Below are positions 8,909 through 18,524 of a DNA stretch of 64,000 bases, one piece after another. The notes beneath the pieces are model-generated. The model was not told the DNA's origin and searched no databases. It saw only the letters and a list, made by a program, of their open reading frames with translations. Position 1 is the stretch's first letter. Each line of letters opens with the position of its first letter. The position numbers were made by a program, and so were the translations under genes. Origin of the DNA: CBDAPX01 sp965198725 (GTDB lineage Bacteria; Pseudomonadota; Alphaproteobacteria; Rhodobacterales; Rhodobacteraceae); the NCBI GenBank assembly GCA_965198725.1, contig CBDAPX010000001.1, forward strand, positions 2,232,001 to 2,296,000. Direction: 5' to 3'.

Positions 8909-9508
8909 ATGGCTTTCGAACTTCCTGATCTTCCTTACGCACACGACGCCCTTGCCGCCAAAGGCATGTCGGCCGAAACGCTGGAATACCACCACGACCT
9001 GCACCACAAAGCTTATGTCGACAATGGCAACAAGCTGATCGCCGGGACCGAGTGGGACGGCAAATCGATGGAAGAGATCATCGTCGGCACCTATGACGCC
9101 TCGGCGGTTGCACAAAACGGCATTTTCAACAACATCAGCCAGCTGTGGAACCACGACCAGTTCTGGGAAATGATGGGCCCGGGCGACAGCGCGATGCCGG
9201 GTGAGCTGGAAAAAGCGATCACCGAAAGCTTTGGGTCGGTGGACGAGTTCAAATCGCAATTCTCTGCAGCCGGTGCGGGTCAGTTCGGGTCCGGTTGGGC
9301 CTGGCTGGTCAAAAACCCGGATGGGTCGCTGGCCGTGACCAAAACCGAAAACGGTGTGAACCCTGTTTGCTTTGGTAAAACCGCATTGCTGGGCTGCGAC
9401 GTGTGGGAACACTCGTACTACATCGACTTCCGCAACAAACGCCCGGCCTACCTGTCGAACTTCCTCGACAATCTGGTGAACTGGGAAAATGTTGCGTCGC
9501 GGATGTAA
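8909..9508 (+). CDS. sodB: iron superoxide dismutase
   Basis: SodB converts superoxide to oxygen and hydrogen peroxide in the cytoplasm. The 199-residue protein has all four metal ligands: His28 (YHHDLHHKAYV), His82 (NHDQFW), Asp164 and His168 (CDVWEHSYYIDFRN). Gln78, in NISQLWNHDQFW, is the second-sphere glutamine placed as in iron-type enzymes; the manganese type usually has the glutamine at another position, so Fe is the more likely metal. Length and start are standard. A strong intrinsic terminator follows at 9537-9569. Confidence 0.96.
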   Translation: MAFELPDLPYAHDALAAKGMSAETLEYHHDLHHKAYVDNGNKLIAGTEWDGKSMEEIIVGTYDASAVAQNGIFNNISQLWNHDQFWEMMGPGDSAMPGELEKAITESFGSVDEFKSQFSAAGAGQFGSGWAWLVKNPDGSLAVTKTENGVNPVCFGKTALLGCDVWEHSYYIDFRNKRPAYLSNFLDNLVNWENVASRM

Positions 9509-9536
9509 TCCGGAACGTAATTCAGAATTTCAAAGG

Positions 9537-9569
9537 GCCTGCTGGCGGTGACGCCGGCAGGCTTTTTTT
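9537..9569 (+). terminator. intrinsic terminator of sodB
   Basis: An 11-base stem (9537-9547 pairing with 9552-9562, one G-T wobble) with a four-base loop is followed by seven T. It ends the sodB transcript about 30 bases after the stop codon. Confidence 0.85.
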
Positions 9570-9593
9570 GCGCCTGTTGGATGGATTTCGGTA

Positions 9594-10280
9594 TTACACG
9601 AACCGAGTTAATCCCGGACGGCGCCCTGTGCGGTTTCGCCAGGACAAAAACAGTGTCCCCAACCCGCCGATCCCGATCAGTGCAATGGGTACAAAAAGTG
9701 TTGGCAAAAGAGTCAGTTGCATGGCGGTCGGGGCGACAAGTGTACCGCTCAGCCCGACCCATTTGTGCACGGCGGCATCGGCGAAATCGGGATGTGAGAC
9801 CAGATCCAAGAAATCGCGGCGGCTGCGGTATCGGATCAACGCAAGTTGTTCGAATTCTGTGTCTCCCGTACCCATCGTATCAGCGAGCGTGGTCAGCCGA
9901 TCGGTGACGATCAGCGGATAGATGCCCCGTTTCAGAAGGTTCGGGATAACATACCGCGCATAAATCGCGTTTGCGTCGCGCCCAGTTATGCCTTCGAGAC
10001 CTTCGCCACCGGGGTATTGGGCAATATCCTCAAAAGACATTAGGTTCATCATGTAAAACGGGCGCCCATCATCGGTCGCCAGAAAATCCGCCAAGGCCAC
10101 ACCGGCCAGTTCCGGCTGCAGCGTATTGCGATACGTATCGCGCGGTTCGTGTTGGGCCATCCGGGTGAGGGCGGTGGAAATCTCGGCATCTGTCAAAGGT
10201 CCTTTCCAAGACGAATGCCAGACCAGAAAGCCCCCGCACAGGCCCGCAAGGACCGTCCAAAGAATAACAATGCTGCGCAT
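9594..10280 (-). CDS. membrane-anchored DUF1330-like protein
   Basis: The 228-residue protein has an N-terminal membrane helix (MRSIVILWTVLAGLCGGFLVW) and a C-terminal one (LTLLPTLFVPIALIGIGGLG). Between them lies a domain resembling the DUF1330/EthD-type dimeric alpha-beta barrel: FYMMNLMSFEDIAQY, then IVTDRL, then FEQLALIRYRSRRDFLDLV and SHPDFADAAVHKW. Stand-alone DUF1330 proteins are small and cytosolic, so a membrane-tethered version is less usual. Topology suggests the barrel is periplasmic. Substrate and function are unknown. It is convergent with sodB and not obviously in an operon. Confidence 0.75.
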   Translation of the reverse strand: MRSIVILWTVLAGLCGGFLVWHSSWKGPLTDAEISTALTRMAQHEPRDTYRNTLQPELAGVALADFLATDDGRPFYMMNLMSFEDIAQYPGGEGLEGITGRDANAIYARYVIPNLLKRGIYPLIVTDRLTTLADTMGTGDTEFEQLALIRYRSRRDFLDLVSHPDFADAAVHKWVGLSGTLVAPTAMQLTLLPTLFVPIALIGIGGLGTLFLSWRNRTGRRPGLTRFV

Positions 10281-10418
10281 GACGTGCCTTTATTTTGAAA
10301 CCACTGTGACTTTAACGCCGGGCGCGCAGCTTCCTGTCGGACGTTTCACAGTTTTCGATAATGCAGTGTGCCGCAGTTCAAGGTCTTCAGACGTCTAGCG
10401 ATGGTGTGATCACGCATA

Positions 10419-10970
10419 TCACTTCAGGATGGACCGTAGCTCATCCATGGCTGCATCAGCGTTGGGCACAAAGGTGATCAGCTCTTTTACCGAAGGTGCG
10501 GCAAACCCCTGTTCGATGATATGATCGATCAGCGTCACCAGTGGGGTCCAGAAGCCCATCGTGTTGACCAAAAGGATCGGTTTGTCATGCAAGCCCAGCT
10601 GGCCCCATGTCAGCACTTCGAAAAATTCATCGAGCGACCCCGCGCCACCGGGCAGAACCACGATCGCGTCGGCGTTCATGAACATGACCTTTTTGCGTTC
10701 ATGCATGGTTTCTGTAACGACATATCGGGTGAGATCTGTTTTGCCGACTTCCCATTCGACCAGATGTTTGGGAATCACCCCGAACGTGTCCCCGCCATCC
10801 GCCTGCGCGGCGCGTGCCACTTCGCCCATAAGGCCCACATCCCCGGCGCCATAGACCAGCCGCCACCCTTCGCCAGCTATGGCTTTCCCGACGCCCCTCG
10901 CATCTTCTTGATATGCGGGCATTGCCCCGGTGCGTGATCCGCAATAGACACAGACGGATTTGACGGTCAT
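10419..10970 (-). CDS. LOG family protein (TIGR00730), nucleotide 5'-monophosphate phosphoribohydrolase
   Basis: The 183-residue protein belongs to the LOG family: SVCVYCGSRTG at the N-terminus, LVYGAGDVGLMGEVA (nucleotide-binding glycine loop) and the signature PGGAGSLDEFFEVLTW that holds the catalytic Arg/Glu region. Members cleave cytokinin riboside 5'-monophosphates or AMP to base and ribose phosphate; in bacteria the real role is often nucleotide salvage. The ATG at 10970 with AGGGTT upstream fits the family length; the frame stays open almost 600 bases further upstream but overlaps the LysM gene and is not coding there. Confidence 0.9.
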   Translation of the reverse strand: MTVKSVCVYCGSRTGAMPAYQEDARGVGKAIAGEGWRLVYGAGDVGLMGEVARAAQADGGDTFGVIPKHLVEWEVGKTDLTRYVVTETMHERKKVMFMNADAIVVLPGGAGSLDEFFEVLTWGQLGLHDKPILLVNTMGFWTPLVTLIDHIIEQGFAAPSVKELITFVPNADAAMDELRSILK

Positions 10971-11076
10971 GGGCAACCCTTTCACATGGCACCACATGGG
11001 CGGTTTTGACCCTATGGCGCAGAGATAATAAGGTTGCTTAACCCGGGGCGGGGGGCCGCGGCAAGGAAGGATGGGG

Positions 11077-12693
11077 ATGGCAGCGCAGTCTGGCATTTTG
11101 GGTTTGGGCACGTTCGGCAGTGTTGCAACCGTTTCTGTAGGGGCGGCGGTTGTTGCCGGCGGTTTGTATTTGGGGGGCGTATTTGATCCCGCGCCCGCCG
11201 AAAATGTCGCAGTTGTCGCGCCTGACCCTGAACCCTCGCCACAAACACCACCGGTTGAGCCTGAGCCGAAGTCAGATGAGGCCGTTGAAGCCCCCGCAGC
11301 AGCTCCAGAGGATGAAACAACTGCCTCCGTTCCAGAACCCGAACCGGTCCCTGATCCGCAGCCAACGCCGGAACCGGAGCAAGAGGAAGCCATGGTCGCA
11401 TTGGACGCGCCCGGGTTTGACGTGGTGCGGGCATCGCCGGATGGTTCGACCCTCGTCGCGGGCACGGCTCCTGCCGGTGCATTGATTACGGTTCTGCTCG
11501 ACAACATGGATTTTGATAGTGTCAGCGTCGATGGGTCCGGCCAGTTTGTCATGTTCCTGACTTTGGAGCCGAGTCAGTCGCCACGGGTTTTGTCCTTGCG
11601 CGCCGAAAAGGGCGAGCAGGTCAGCCTGTCGGATGAAGAAATCATCCTAGCTCCAGCGCCCGTCCAAACGTCAAAAGCAGAGTCGACTGCGCCATCCACA
11701 GTAGAGGAACCTGTGGAAACAGTGGTGGCAAAGTCACCAGCAGAGGCAGAACCGGAGGCGGAAAGCACAGAAACAACCGTGGTCGCGGTACTCGATCAGC
11801 CAGAGACGGTTCCGGAAGCCATCGACGAAACTCAAAACCAGACATCATCAGCGACGGTCGAGGAAACAGCCGAGACTGTTTCAGATGAGGATGTCGCCGC
11901 GCCGCCGGAAAATGAAGCTGTGGCAGCGGAAACAACCAATCAAACGACGGATGTGGCGGAAAACCAGACGGTTGAGACAGTTGAAACCCCGCAAGTCGAA
12001 GAAACGGCGGAGGTCGCAACTACCACTGTCGTGCCCGAGCCTGTCGTTGCAGAGCCTGACGCACCGCAAACGACCGCTGCGGCACCTGCTGCGCCGCAAT
12101 CGCCCCCGTCGGCTCCGTCGGTGGCTTCATCGTCCGATGTTCAGTCGGCGCCTGTCGCCGTTTTGCGGTCTACCCGAGACGGTGTCGAATTGCTCCAACC
12201 CGGAGCATCTGACGAACCGGTTCCCTCGCAAGATCTGGCTTTGGATACCATCAGCTATTCTGAACTAGGGGAAATTCAGCTCAGCGGACGATCGGCCGTA
12301 AGTTCGACTATTCGCGTGTATCTGGACAATGCGCGCGTCGCTGATATCGCTTCTGATGCCAATGGACGTTGGCGCGGGGTGCTGCAAGGCATTGATCCGG
12401 GCGTCTATACAATGCGGTTGGATGCTGTGGACGCTGATGGCCGTGTGATGAGCCGCCTTGAGACGCCTTTCAAACGCGAAGAACCCGGCAAGCTTGTTGC
12501 CGGTACCGGGCAAGGGGCTGAACAGTCGCTGATACAGGCGGTGACGGTTCAAACGGGCGATACGCTGTGGGCGATTTCACGGGAACGCTATGGCGAAGGG
12601 CTGTTGTATGTTCGGCTCTTTGAAGCCAACCGTGACCAAATCCGTGACCCGGATTTGATTTATCCCGGTCAGGTTTTTGCGATCCCCAACTAA
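11077..12693 (+). CDS. LysM domain protein with long acidic low-complexity region
   Basis: The 538-residue protein starts with a membrane helix or signal anchor (ATVSVGAAVVAGGLYLGG). A Pro/Glu/Ala/Thr-rich low-complexity region (residues about 45-115 and 195-360) alternates with two Ig-like modules (near 118-180 and 365-470, each with a VYLDN or VLLDN strand and a D-x-x-G-x-F/W turn). A LysM domain at the C-terminus (VQTGDTLWAISRERYGEG to YPGQVFAIPN) binds peptidoglycan. The ATG at 11077 has GGAAGG six bases upstream; the ATG at 11071 is too close to it. It probably tethers an envelope component across the periplasm. It is divergent from the LOG gene. Confidence 0.88.
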   Translation: MAAQSGILGLGTFGSVATVSVGAAVVAGGLYLGGVFDPAPAENVAVVAPDPEPSPQTPPVEPEPKSDEAVEAPAAAPEDETTASVPEPEPVPDPQPTPEPEQEEAMVALDAPGFDVVRASPDGSTLVAGTAPAGALITVLLDNMDFDSVSVDGSGQFVMFLTLEPSQSPRVLSLRAEKGEQVSLSDEEIILAPAPVQTSKAESTAPSTVEEPVETVVAKSPAEAEPEAESTETTVVAVLDQPETVPEAIDETQNQTSSATVEETAETVSDEDVAAPPENEAVAAETTNQTTDVAENQTVETVETPQVEETAEVATTTVVPEPVVAEPDAPQTTAAAPAAPQSPPSAPSVASSSDVQSAPVAVLRSTRDGVELLQPGASDEPVPSQDLALDTISYSELGEIQLSGRSAVSSTIRVYLDNARVADIASDANGRWRGVLQGIDPGVYTMRLDAVDADGRVMSRLETPFKREEPGKLVAGTGQGAEQSLIQAVTVQTGDTLWAISRERYGEGLLYVRLFEANRDQIRDPDLIYPGQVFAIPN

Positions 12694-12769
12694 GTCTCTG
12701 CTTTCCTTGGGGGATTGGTGGGCCTAAGTCTGGGGTGATCTGCCAGATGAATGCCCTAGGTGTGCCCTT

Positions 12770-14581
12770 ATGACATCCAGCACAGACGAAGAAATTGCTC
12801 TCGCCGAACGGCGATCCGGGCTGCGCACCATACGCAAGGTGATGCCTTACCTGTGGCCAGACGGGCAACCAGAGCTGAAATGGCGCGTGGTTCTGGCGAT
12901 GACAGCGCTGATCGCCGCCAAGATGGTCGCAGTGGTGACGCCCTTATTCTACAAGGACGCCGTTGATGCGCTGGCGGGTGAGGGCACCCCAATCCTTGCG
13001 CTTGGGGCGATTGGGCTGACCATTGCCTATGGTATGAGCCGCCTGATGGCGGTCGGCTTTGAGCAGTTGCGGGATCTGCTGTTCGCGCGGGTCAGCCAAC
13101 GCGCCCTGAGACGCCTGGCGTTGCAGACGTTTCAGCATATTCATGCGCTCAGCCTGCGCTATCACCTGACGCGCCGGACCGGCGCGCTCAGCCGTATCAT
13201 GGATCGCGGGGTCAAGGGCGTCGCGTTTCTGTTGCGCTTCATGCTGTTTTCCATCGGCCCACTGGTGCTCGAACTCACCATGATCTGCATCATTCTGGTG
13301 ACCGTTTTTGACTGGCGGTTCCTTGTGGTCGTTGCCGGTACCATGGCGATCTATGTCTGGTTTACGTTCACCGTCACCGAATGGCGCGTACGCATTCGCA
13401 AAGTCATGAACGATCAGGACAATGAAGCCAGTCAGCGCGCCATCGACAGTTTGTTGAATTTCGAAACGGTTAAGTATTTCGGCGCAGAACAGCGCGAAGC
13501 AGACCGGTATGACACCGCGATGGCCGGATACGAAAAGGCCGCGCTGCGCACGGCCTATTCGCTGAGTGCGATCAATGCCGGGCAAGCTTTGATCATCAAT
13601 TTCGGCCTGATTGCCGTGATGGCGATGGCGGCTGCCGGGGTCAGCCAGGGGAAATACACCGTCGGTGATTTCGTGATGGTCAACGCCTACATGATCCAGA
13701 TTATCGCGCCGCTGAATTTCCTAGGCTTTGTGTACCGCGAAATCCGTCAATCTTTGGTGGATATGGGGCAGATGTTCGACCTTCTGGAAGACGCGCCAGA
13801 GATTGAGGATAACCCCAAGGCCGTGCCTTTGCGCATAAAGGGCGGGTCAATTGAACTCGACAACGTCCGCTTTGGCTATGAAGAGAACCGCGAGATTTTG
13901 AAGGGCGTGTCTATTCAGGCTGAAGCCGGTGAATCCGTGGCAATCGTAGGCTCGACCGGGTCGGGGAAATCGACCATCGGGCGGCTGCTCTTTCGGTTTT
14001 ACGACGTGACAGAGGGTGCCCTGCGGATCGACGGGCAAGACGTGCGGGACGTGACCCTCACCAGCTTGCATGATGCGGTGGGCGTTGTTCCACAGGACAC
14101 TGTGCTGTTCAACGACACCATCCGGTACAATATCGGGTACGGGCGCGAAGGGGCCAGTCAGGCCGACATCGAAGAGGCGGCGCGCGCGGCCCAAATCCAT
14201 GACTTCATCGCCGGACTGCCCGAGGGGTATGACACGATGGTTGGCGAGCGGGGCTTGAAACTGTCGGGCGGTGAAAAGCAACGGGTCGGCATTGCGCGGA
14301 CCTTGCTCAAGGACCCGCCGATCCTGTTATTGGACGAAGCCACCAGCGCCTTGGACAGCGAAACCGAAGGCGACATTCAATCGGCGCTGGCCCGCGCGGG
14401 GCAGGGGCGCACGGTTTTGACGATTGCGCATAGGCTCAGCACGATTGCGGACGCGGATCAGATTATCGTTCTGAATGAAGGTAAGGTTGTCGAGCGCGGC
14501 ACCCATGCAGAGCTGTTGATCAAAGACGGTCGGTACGCGCAATTGTGGAACCGTCAGCAATCCGAGGAACGCGCCGCTTGA
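12770..14581 (+). CDS. Atm1-type ABC exporter (fused permease and ATPase)
   Basis: The 603-residue half-transporter has about six membrane helices in residues 40-320 and a C-terminal nucleotide-binding domain: Walker A GSTGSGKSTIG, signature LSGGEKQRVGIARTLL, Walker B ILLLDEATSALD and the H-loop AHRLSTI. The sequence between helices (MDRGVKGVAFLLRFMLFSI, FETVKYFGAEQREADRY) is typical of the ABCB7/Atm1 group that exports glutathione-linked sulfur or metal compounds. Two copies would form the transporter in the inner membrane. It is a single-gene unit with its own terminator at 14614-14640. Confidence 0.92.
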   Translation: MTSSTDEEIALAERRSGLRTIRKVMPYLWPDGQPELKWRVVLAMTALIAAKMVAVVTPLFYKDAVDALAGEGTPILALGAIGLTIAYGMSRLMAVGFEQLRDLLFARVSQRALRRLALQTFQHIHALSLRYHLTRRTGALSRIMDRGVKGVAFLLRFMLFSIGPLVLELTMICIILVTVFDWRFLVVVAGTMAIYVWFTFTVTEWRVRIRKVMNDQDNEASQRAIDSLLNFETVKYFGAEQREADRYDTAMAGYEKAALRTAYSLSAINAGQALIINFGLIAVMAMAAAGVSQGKYTVGDFVMVNAYMIQIIAPLNFLGFVYREIRQSLVDMGQMFDLLEDAPEIEDNPKAVPLRIKGGSIELDNVRFGYEENREILKGVSIQAEAGESVAIVGSTGSGKSTIGRLLFRFYDVTEGALRIDGQDVRDVTLTSLHDAVGVVPQDTVLFNDTIRYNIGYGREGASQADIEEAARAAQIHDFIAGLPEGYDTMVGERGLKLSGGEKQRVGIARTLLKDPPILLLDEATSALDSETEGDIQSALARAGQGRTVLTIAHRLSTIADADQIIVLNEGKVVERGTHAELLIKDGRYAQLWNRQQSEERAA

Positions 14582-14613
14582 CCGGCGCGTGATATCTGGC
14601 CGTTAAACAGAAA

Positions 14614-14640
14614 AACGCCCGGCCATTTGGCCGGGCGTTT
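14614..14640. terminator. bidirectional intrinsic terminator between convergent genes
   Basis: An 11-base perfect stem (14614-14624 with 14629-14639) and a four-base loop is flanked by A-rich sequence on the left and T-rich on the right. It can serve both the ABC exporter and the convergent RND permease. Confidence 0.85.
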
Positions 14641-14663
14641 GTTCTTTCAGCAAGGACGGATCC

Positions 14664-17600
14664 TTACTCTGCTGCGCGCAGTGGCGACGCAATTTCGACC
14701 CCGTCGATGGTCGCTTTTTTGGGTGTTTCAGGCTCTTCCGAGATTTCTGGTTCCGTTGGGGTTTCCGAAACCGGCGCGTCCTCTTCAAGGTCCCAAACAA
14801 TCTCGGTGCTGTCCAACCGACGCGTGTCCCGCTTCAGGCGCATGTCGTCGCGGATGCGGCGCCCTTCTTTCGAAAACCCGACGGACCGAGCCGCCATGAA
14901 AGCCCCGTATACAACCGATGCCGCCCAGACCCGGATCGCGAGCAGGGATGGCGTGACGACAAGCGTAAGAACCGTGGCAATGCCCAACCCGAACACAACC
15001 GCCGTGGCGAGCTGTTTCCACCAAAGCGCCGTCGGGCTGTCGATGGAATAGCCACCATTGATGAAGTCGAGGCTGAGCCCGAACATCATTGGCGCAAGGC
15101 CTGCCATGGTCGTGATCGTGGTCAACAGAACCGGGCGAATACGGCTTTGCGCGGTGCGAATGATCGCCTCGATCCGCGGCATGTAGCGGCTGTATTCCTG
15201 ATAGGTATCGATCAGAACAATGTTATTGTTCACCACGATCCCCGCCAAGGCGACAATGCCGGTGCCGGTCATGATGATCGAGAACGGCTGCTGCATCACC
15301 ATCATCCCAATCAGAACACCCGTGGTAGAAAGGATCACGGCCAGTAGGACGAGGATGGAGTTATAGAAGCTGTTGAACTGCGCCAGCAGGATGATGAACA
15401 TCAGGCCCAACGCGCCAGCGAAGGCGTTCATCAGAAAGGCACCGGATTCCTCTTGTTCCTCCTGATCGCCGGTCCATTCCCATTCCACGGCGTTCGGGAA
15501 CGGGTTGGTATCCAGCCATTCGGTCAGCACGGCGATCCGCTCATTGGCATTGATCGGCACAAAGCGCGCCTCACCGCTTTCCACAGCTTCCTGGACCTCG
15601 GCAAAGCTGCCGACATTTTCAAGCTCGTAGAGGGTGAATTGCTCGCCGACCGGGTTTTCAACAACAGGTGCCAGAGCCGTTTCGCCCTCCGGTACAATCT
15701 TGACCGTGGCCAACCGGTTTTCGGTGCCTTCCTCAGACGTGGTCGCTACTTTGAACAGACCGGGCAGGAAATCTGCCTTCACATCATAAAACCGGACTTG
15801 GTCGACGCGGTCGATATTGGCCAGTTTGGGCACCGGTTGGCGCGTGATGAAGTTCGACAGCGGCACCAGACCCTCGGTCGTGCGCACCCGCAGGCTGTCC
15901 AAAGTACTCAGCACCCGCTGATATTCGGGCAGACGCACGCGGATTTCGATTTCCTCGTCAGAGCTGTCGACCCGCATGGTATCCAGCAGGATGCCACGCG
16001 TGACCAGCTGAACCATGGCCCCAACGGTGGCCACATCTGCGCCATAGCGACCGGCTTTTTCAACGTCGACGTCAATCTGCCAGTCAATGCCCGGCAGCGG
16101 CATGCTGTCTTCGATCAAGGTCAGTCCGGCGGTTTGTTCAAACTGTGCGCGGGCGGCTTGGGCCGATGCCGTCAGTTGGTCCCAATTGTCGCCCTTGATA
16201 CGCAGGTGAACCGGCTTGCCAGAGGCAGGGCCTTGGGCAAGAGCGAGGATTTCGGCCTCGAAGCCCGGCAGCTCAGCCAGCGCCGCGCTCAGCTCTTCAA
16301 TGACAAAGTCGCCGTCGTAATCGGGGGCAACCACCTCACGGTTGAATTGACCATCCAGCACGGGCAGGGGCTCTTTGACCTTTGGGCGATCTTCCCAAGG
16401 AATGATTTCGAATTGAACCTGGCCGACCGTGTCCGGCGGAACGGACGCGCCGGAGCTGTCTGTATTCAGACCGCCGTCGCCCGCAAAGGAAAACACGTTG
16501 ATAACGGCCGGGTGGGCCATCACGACGTTTTCGGCCTGACGGACCATTTCGTCTTTTTCCGACAGCGAGATGTTGCCGCGCGCCCGGACATAGACCGTGG
16601 CCTGTTCCGGCTCGCTTTCAACAAAGAACTCAACGCCGCGGTTGTTTTCACCAAAGAGCTGGAACACGGTCATGACGCCAAAGATGACCGCAACCACGGT
16701 GACGATTGGCATCACCGGGTTGTTCACGATCATCTTGATGAACCAACCAAACGGGTTCAAACGCTGACCCGATCTGATCCGTCGCTGCGGAATTTCGATC
16801 CGCGCGGCACCCAGTGTCACACTCGCCGAGAAAGCCCCAAAGAGGAAGATCACCGCGCCCAGGATCGATCCCACCATCGGTGGAATGGATGCAGCGGCTT
16901 CAGCCGGTAAAAGATAGCCGGGATTGATCAGCTGCATCGCGCCCAGGAACATGATGTACATCGCTGGTGGTACCAATGCCGCACGCAGGATCCACCAGGG
17001 AACAGCGGCGCGAAGGGCGTCGGAAATGTTGCCAAAGGTCCGGCTCAACCGTCCGCTGACCCCGCCCATCACGGGCAGATAGATCAGGGCCACGACCAAA
17101 GAGGCCGACAGAACAAAGATCAGCGTGACCGGCAACATGCCCATGAACTCACCCGGCACACCGGGCCAGAACAGCATTGGTAAGAAGGCGCAGAGCGTGG
17201 TCGCCGTGGACGAAACGATGGGCCAGAACATCCGTTGCGCGGCCTCGACATAGGCGTGCATCGGGCCAGAGCCTTCTTTGATCCTCTTGTCGGCGTATTC
17301 CACCACAACGATGGCACCATCGACGAGCATCCCAACTGCAAGGATCAGGCCGAACATGACGATGTTCGAAATCGACACGCCCATCACGGCAAGGAAAGCA
17401 AAACACAACAGGAACGAGGTCGGGATCGCAAAGCCGACCAGCAGGGCGGCACGGCTGCCCAAGGCGGCAAGGACCACGATCATCACCAGCGCAACAGCCG
17501 TCAGAACCGAACCTTCAAGCTGGCGGACCATTGAACCCACCTGACGGCTTTGATCGTTCGAAGTGCCAACCTCGACCGCTGCTTGCAGCTCTTCCGGCCA

Positions 17601-18524
17601 CGTGGTTTTCGATTTGGCCACCGTTTCACGGATCAACGCCACGGTGTCGATGATGTTATAGCCTTTACGTTTGACGACTTGCAGCGCAACGGTGGGTTCC
17701 CCATTGAACCGGGCCGTGCCAACGCGATCTTCAAAGGTCAAGTTAATTTCGGCCAGATCACCCAATGTGACGACCCGGTCGCCATTGACCTTGACCGGTA
17801 GGTTGTAAACGTCGCGTGGTTCGTCAAAAGAAGACGGGATTTTGACCGAAAAGGTGCCCTGTTCGGTTTCAACCTCGCCCGCTGCGATCAACTGGTTGTT
17901 GTTCTGAACGACGCTGACCAGTTCGTTGGCGGTGACGTTGTAGGCTTCGAGGCGCAGAGGGTCGATGATGACCTCAACCATCTCGTCCCGGTTGCCGGCG
18001 ATCCCGGCCTCCAGAACGGCATCCAAACCTTCCAGATCGTCCTGCAAATCCTTGGCGATCCGCGCCATGGTCCGTTCCGGTACGTCGCCTGTCAGGTTGA
18101 CGATGACGATCGGGAATTCGGAAAAGTTGATCTCGGTGATCGAATATTGCTCTGCCCCGGTCGGGAAATTGGCCTGGGCGGCGTTCATGGCGTCGCGCAC
18201 ATCGGCCATTACGGCCGTCTTGTCCCAGCCGAATTCGAATTCCATGCCAACGCCGCCATATCCCTCGGCGGCGGTGCCGGTCATTTCCTTCAAACCGTCC
18301 AGATCAGCGAGTTCTGTTTCCATTGGTTTGACAAGCAGGTTTTCGCTGTCCGCAGCAGAGATGCCGGGAAACTCAACCGAAACGAAAAGAGCCGGAATTT
18401 CGATATCCGGCTCTCCTTCTTTGGGCAATCCCACATAGGCAAATCCACCGGCCAGCAGCGATAGCGCGATGAAAGCCAGAACCATCCGCGCACGGGACGC
18501 GGCCCAGTCGACGATACCGGTCAT
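14664..18524 (-). CDS. RND efflux transporter permease (AcrB/HAE1 family)
   Basis: This 1286-residue inner membrane permease is the proton-driven pump of a tripartite efflux system. The N-terminal helix (ARMVLAFIALSLLAGGFAYVG), the periplasmic porter start (PDIEIPALFVSVEFPGIS) and the family motif GMLVDGAIVVVEY in helix 4 are clear. It is longer than the usual 1030-1050 residues: an insert with extra hydrophobic segments lies near residues 505-585 (WWILRAALVPPAMYIMFLG), and a charged 90-residue cytoplasmic tail rich in Glu/Pro/Thr ends the protein. It overlaps the adaptor gene by 4 bases. The substrate cannot be inferred. Confidence 0.93.
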   Translation of the reverse strand: MTGIVDWAASRARMVLAFIALSLLAGGFAYVGLPKEGEPDIEIPALFVSVEFPGISAADSENLLVKPMETELADLDGLKEMTGTAAEGYGGVGMEFEFGWDKTAVMADVRDAMNAAQANFPTGAEQYSITEINFSEFPIVIVNLTGDVPERTMARIAKDLQDDLEGLDAVLEAGIAGNRDEMVEVIIDPLRLEAYNVTANELVSVVQNNNQLIAAGEVETEQGTFSVKIPSSFDEPRDVYNLPVKVNGDRVVTLGDLAEINLTFEDRVGTARFNGEPTVALQVVKRKGYNIIDTVALIRETVAKSKTTWPEELQAAVEVGTSNDQSRQVGSMVRQLEGSVLTAVALVMIVVLAALGSRAALLVGFAIPTSFLLCFAFLAVMGVSISNIVMFGLILAVGMLVDGAIVVVEYADKRIKEGSGPMHAYVEAAQRMFWPIVSSTATTLCAFLPMLFWPGVPGEFMGMLPVTLIFVLSASLVVALIYLPVMGGVSGRLSRTFGNISDALRAAVPWWILRAALVPPAMYIMFLGAMQLINPGYLLPAEAAASIPPMVGSILGAVIFLFGAFSASVTLGAARIEIPQRRIRSGQRLNPFGWFIKMIVNNPVMPIVTVVAVIFGVMTVFQLFGENNRGVEFFVESEPEQATVYVRARGNISLSEKDEMVRQAENVVMAHPAVINVFSFAGDGGLNTDSSGASVPPDTVGQVQFEIIPWEDRPKVKEPLPVLDGQFNREVVAPDYDGDFVIEELSAALAELPGFEAEILALAQGPASGKPVHLRIKGDNWDQLTASAQAARAQFEQTAGLTLIEDSMPLPGIDWQIDVDVEKAGRYGADVATVGAMVQLVTRGILLDTMRVDSSDEEIEIRVRLPEYQRVLSTLDSLRVRTTEGLVPLSNFITRQPVPKLANIDRVDQVRFYDVKADFLPGLFKVATTSEEGTENRLATVKIVPEGETALAPVVENPVGEQFTLYELENVGSFAEVQEAVESGEARFVPINANERIAVLTEWLDTNPFPNAVEWEWTGDQEEQEESGAFLMNAFAGALGLMFIILLAQFNSFYNSILVLLAVILSTTGVLIGMMVMQQPFSIIMTGTGIVALAGIVVNNNIVLIDTYQEYSRYMPRIEAIIRTAQSRIRPVLLTTITTMAGLAPMMFGLSLDFINGGYSIDSPTALWWKQLATAVVFGLGIATVLTLVVTPSLLAIRVWAASVVYGAFMAARSVGFSKEGRRIRDDMRLKRDTRRLDSTEIVWDLEEDAPVSETPTEPEISEEPETPKKATIDGVEIASPLRAAE

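Noticed and set aside
15453..16910. A 485-residue frame on the plus strand opposite the RND permease
   Set aside because: The minus-strand frame matches a conserved family along its full length. The opposing frame is a shadow caused by GC-rich codon usage.
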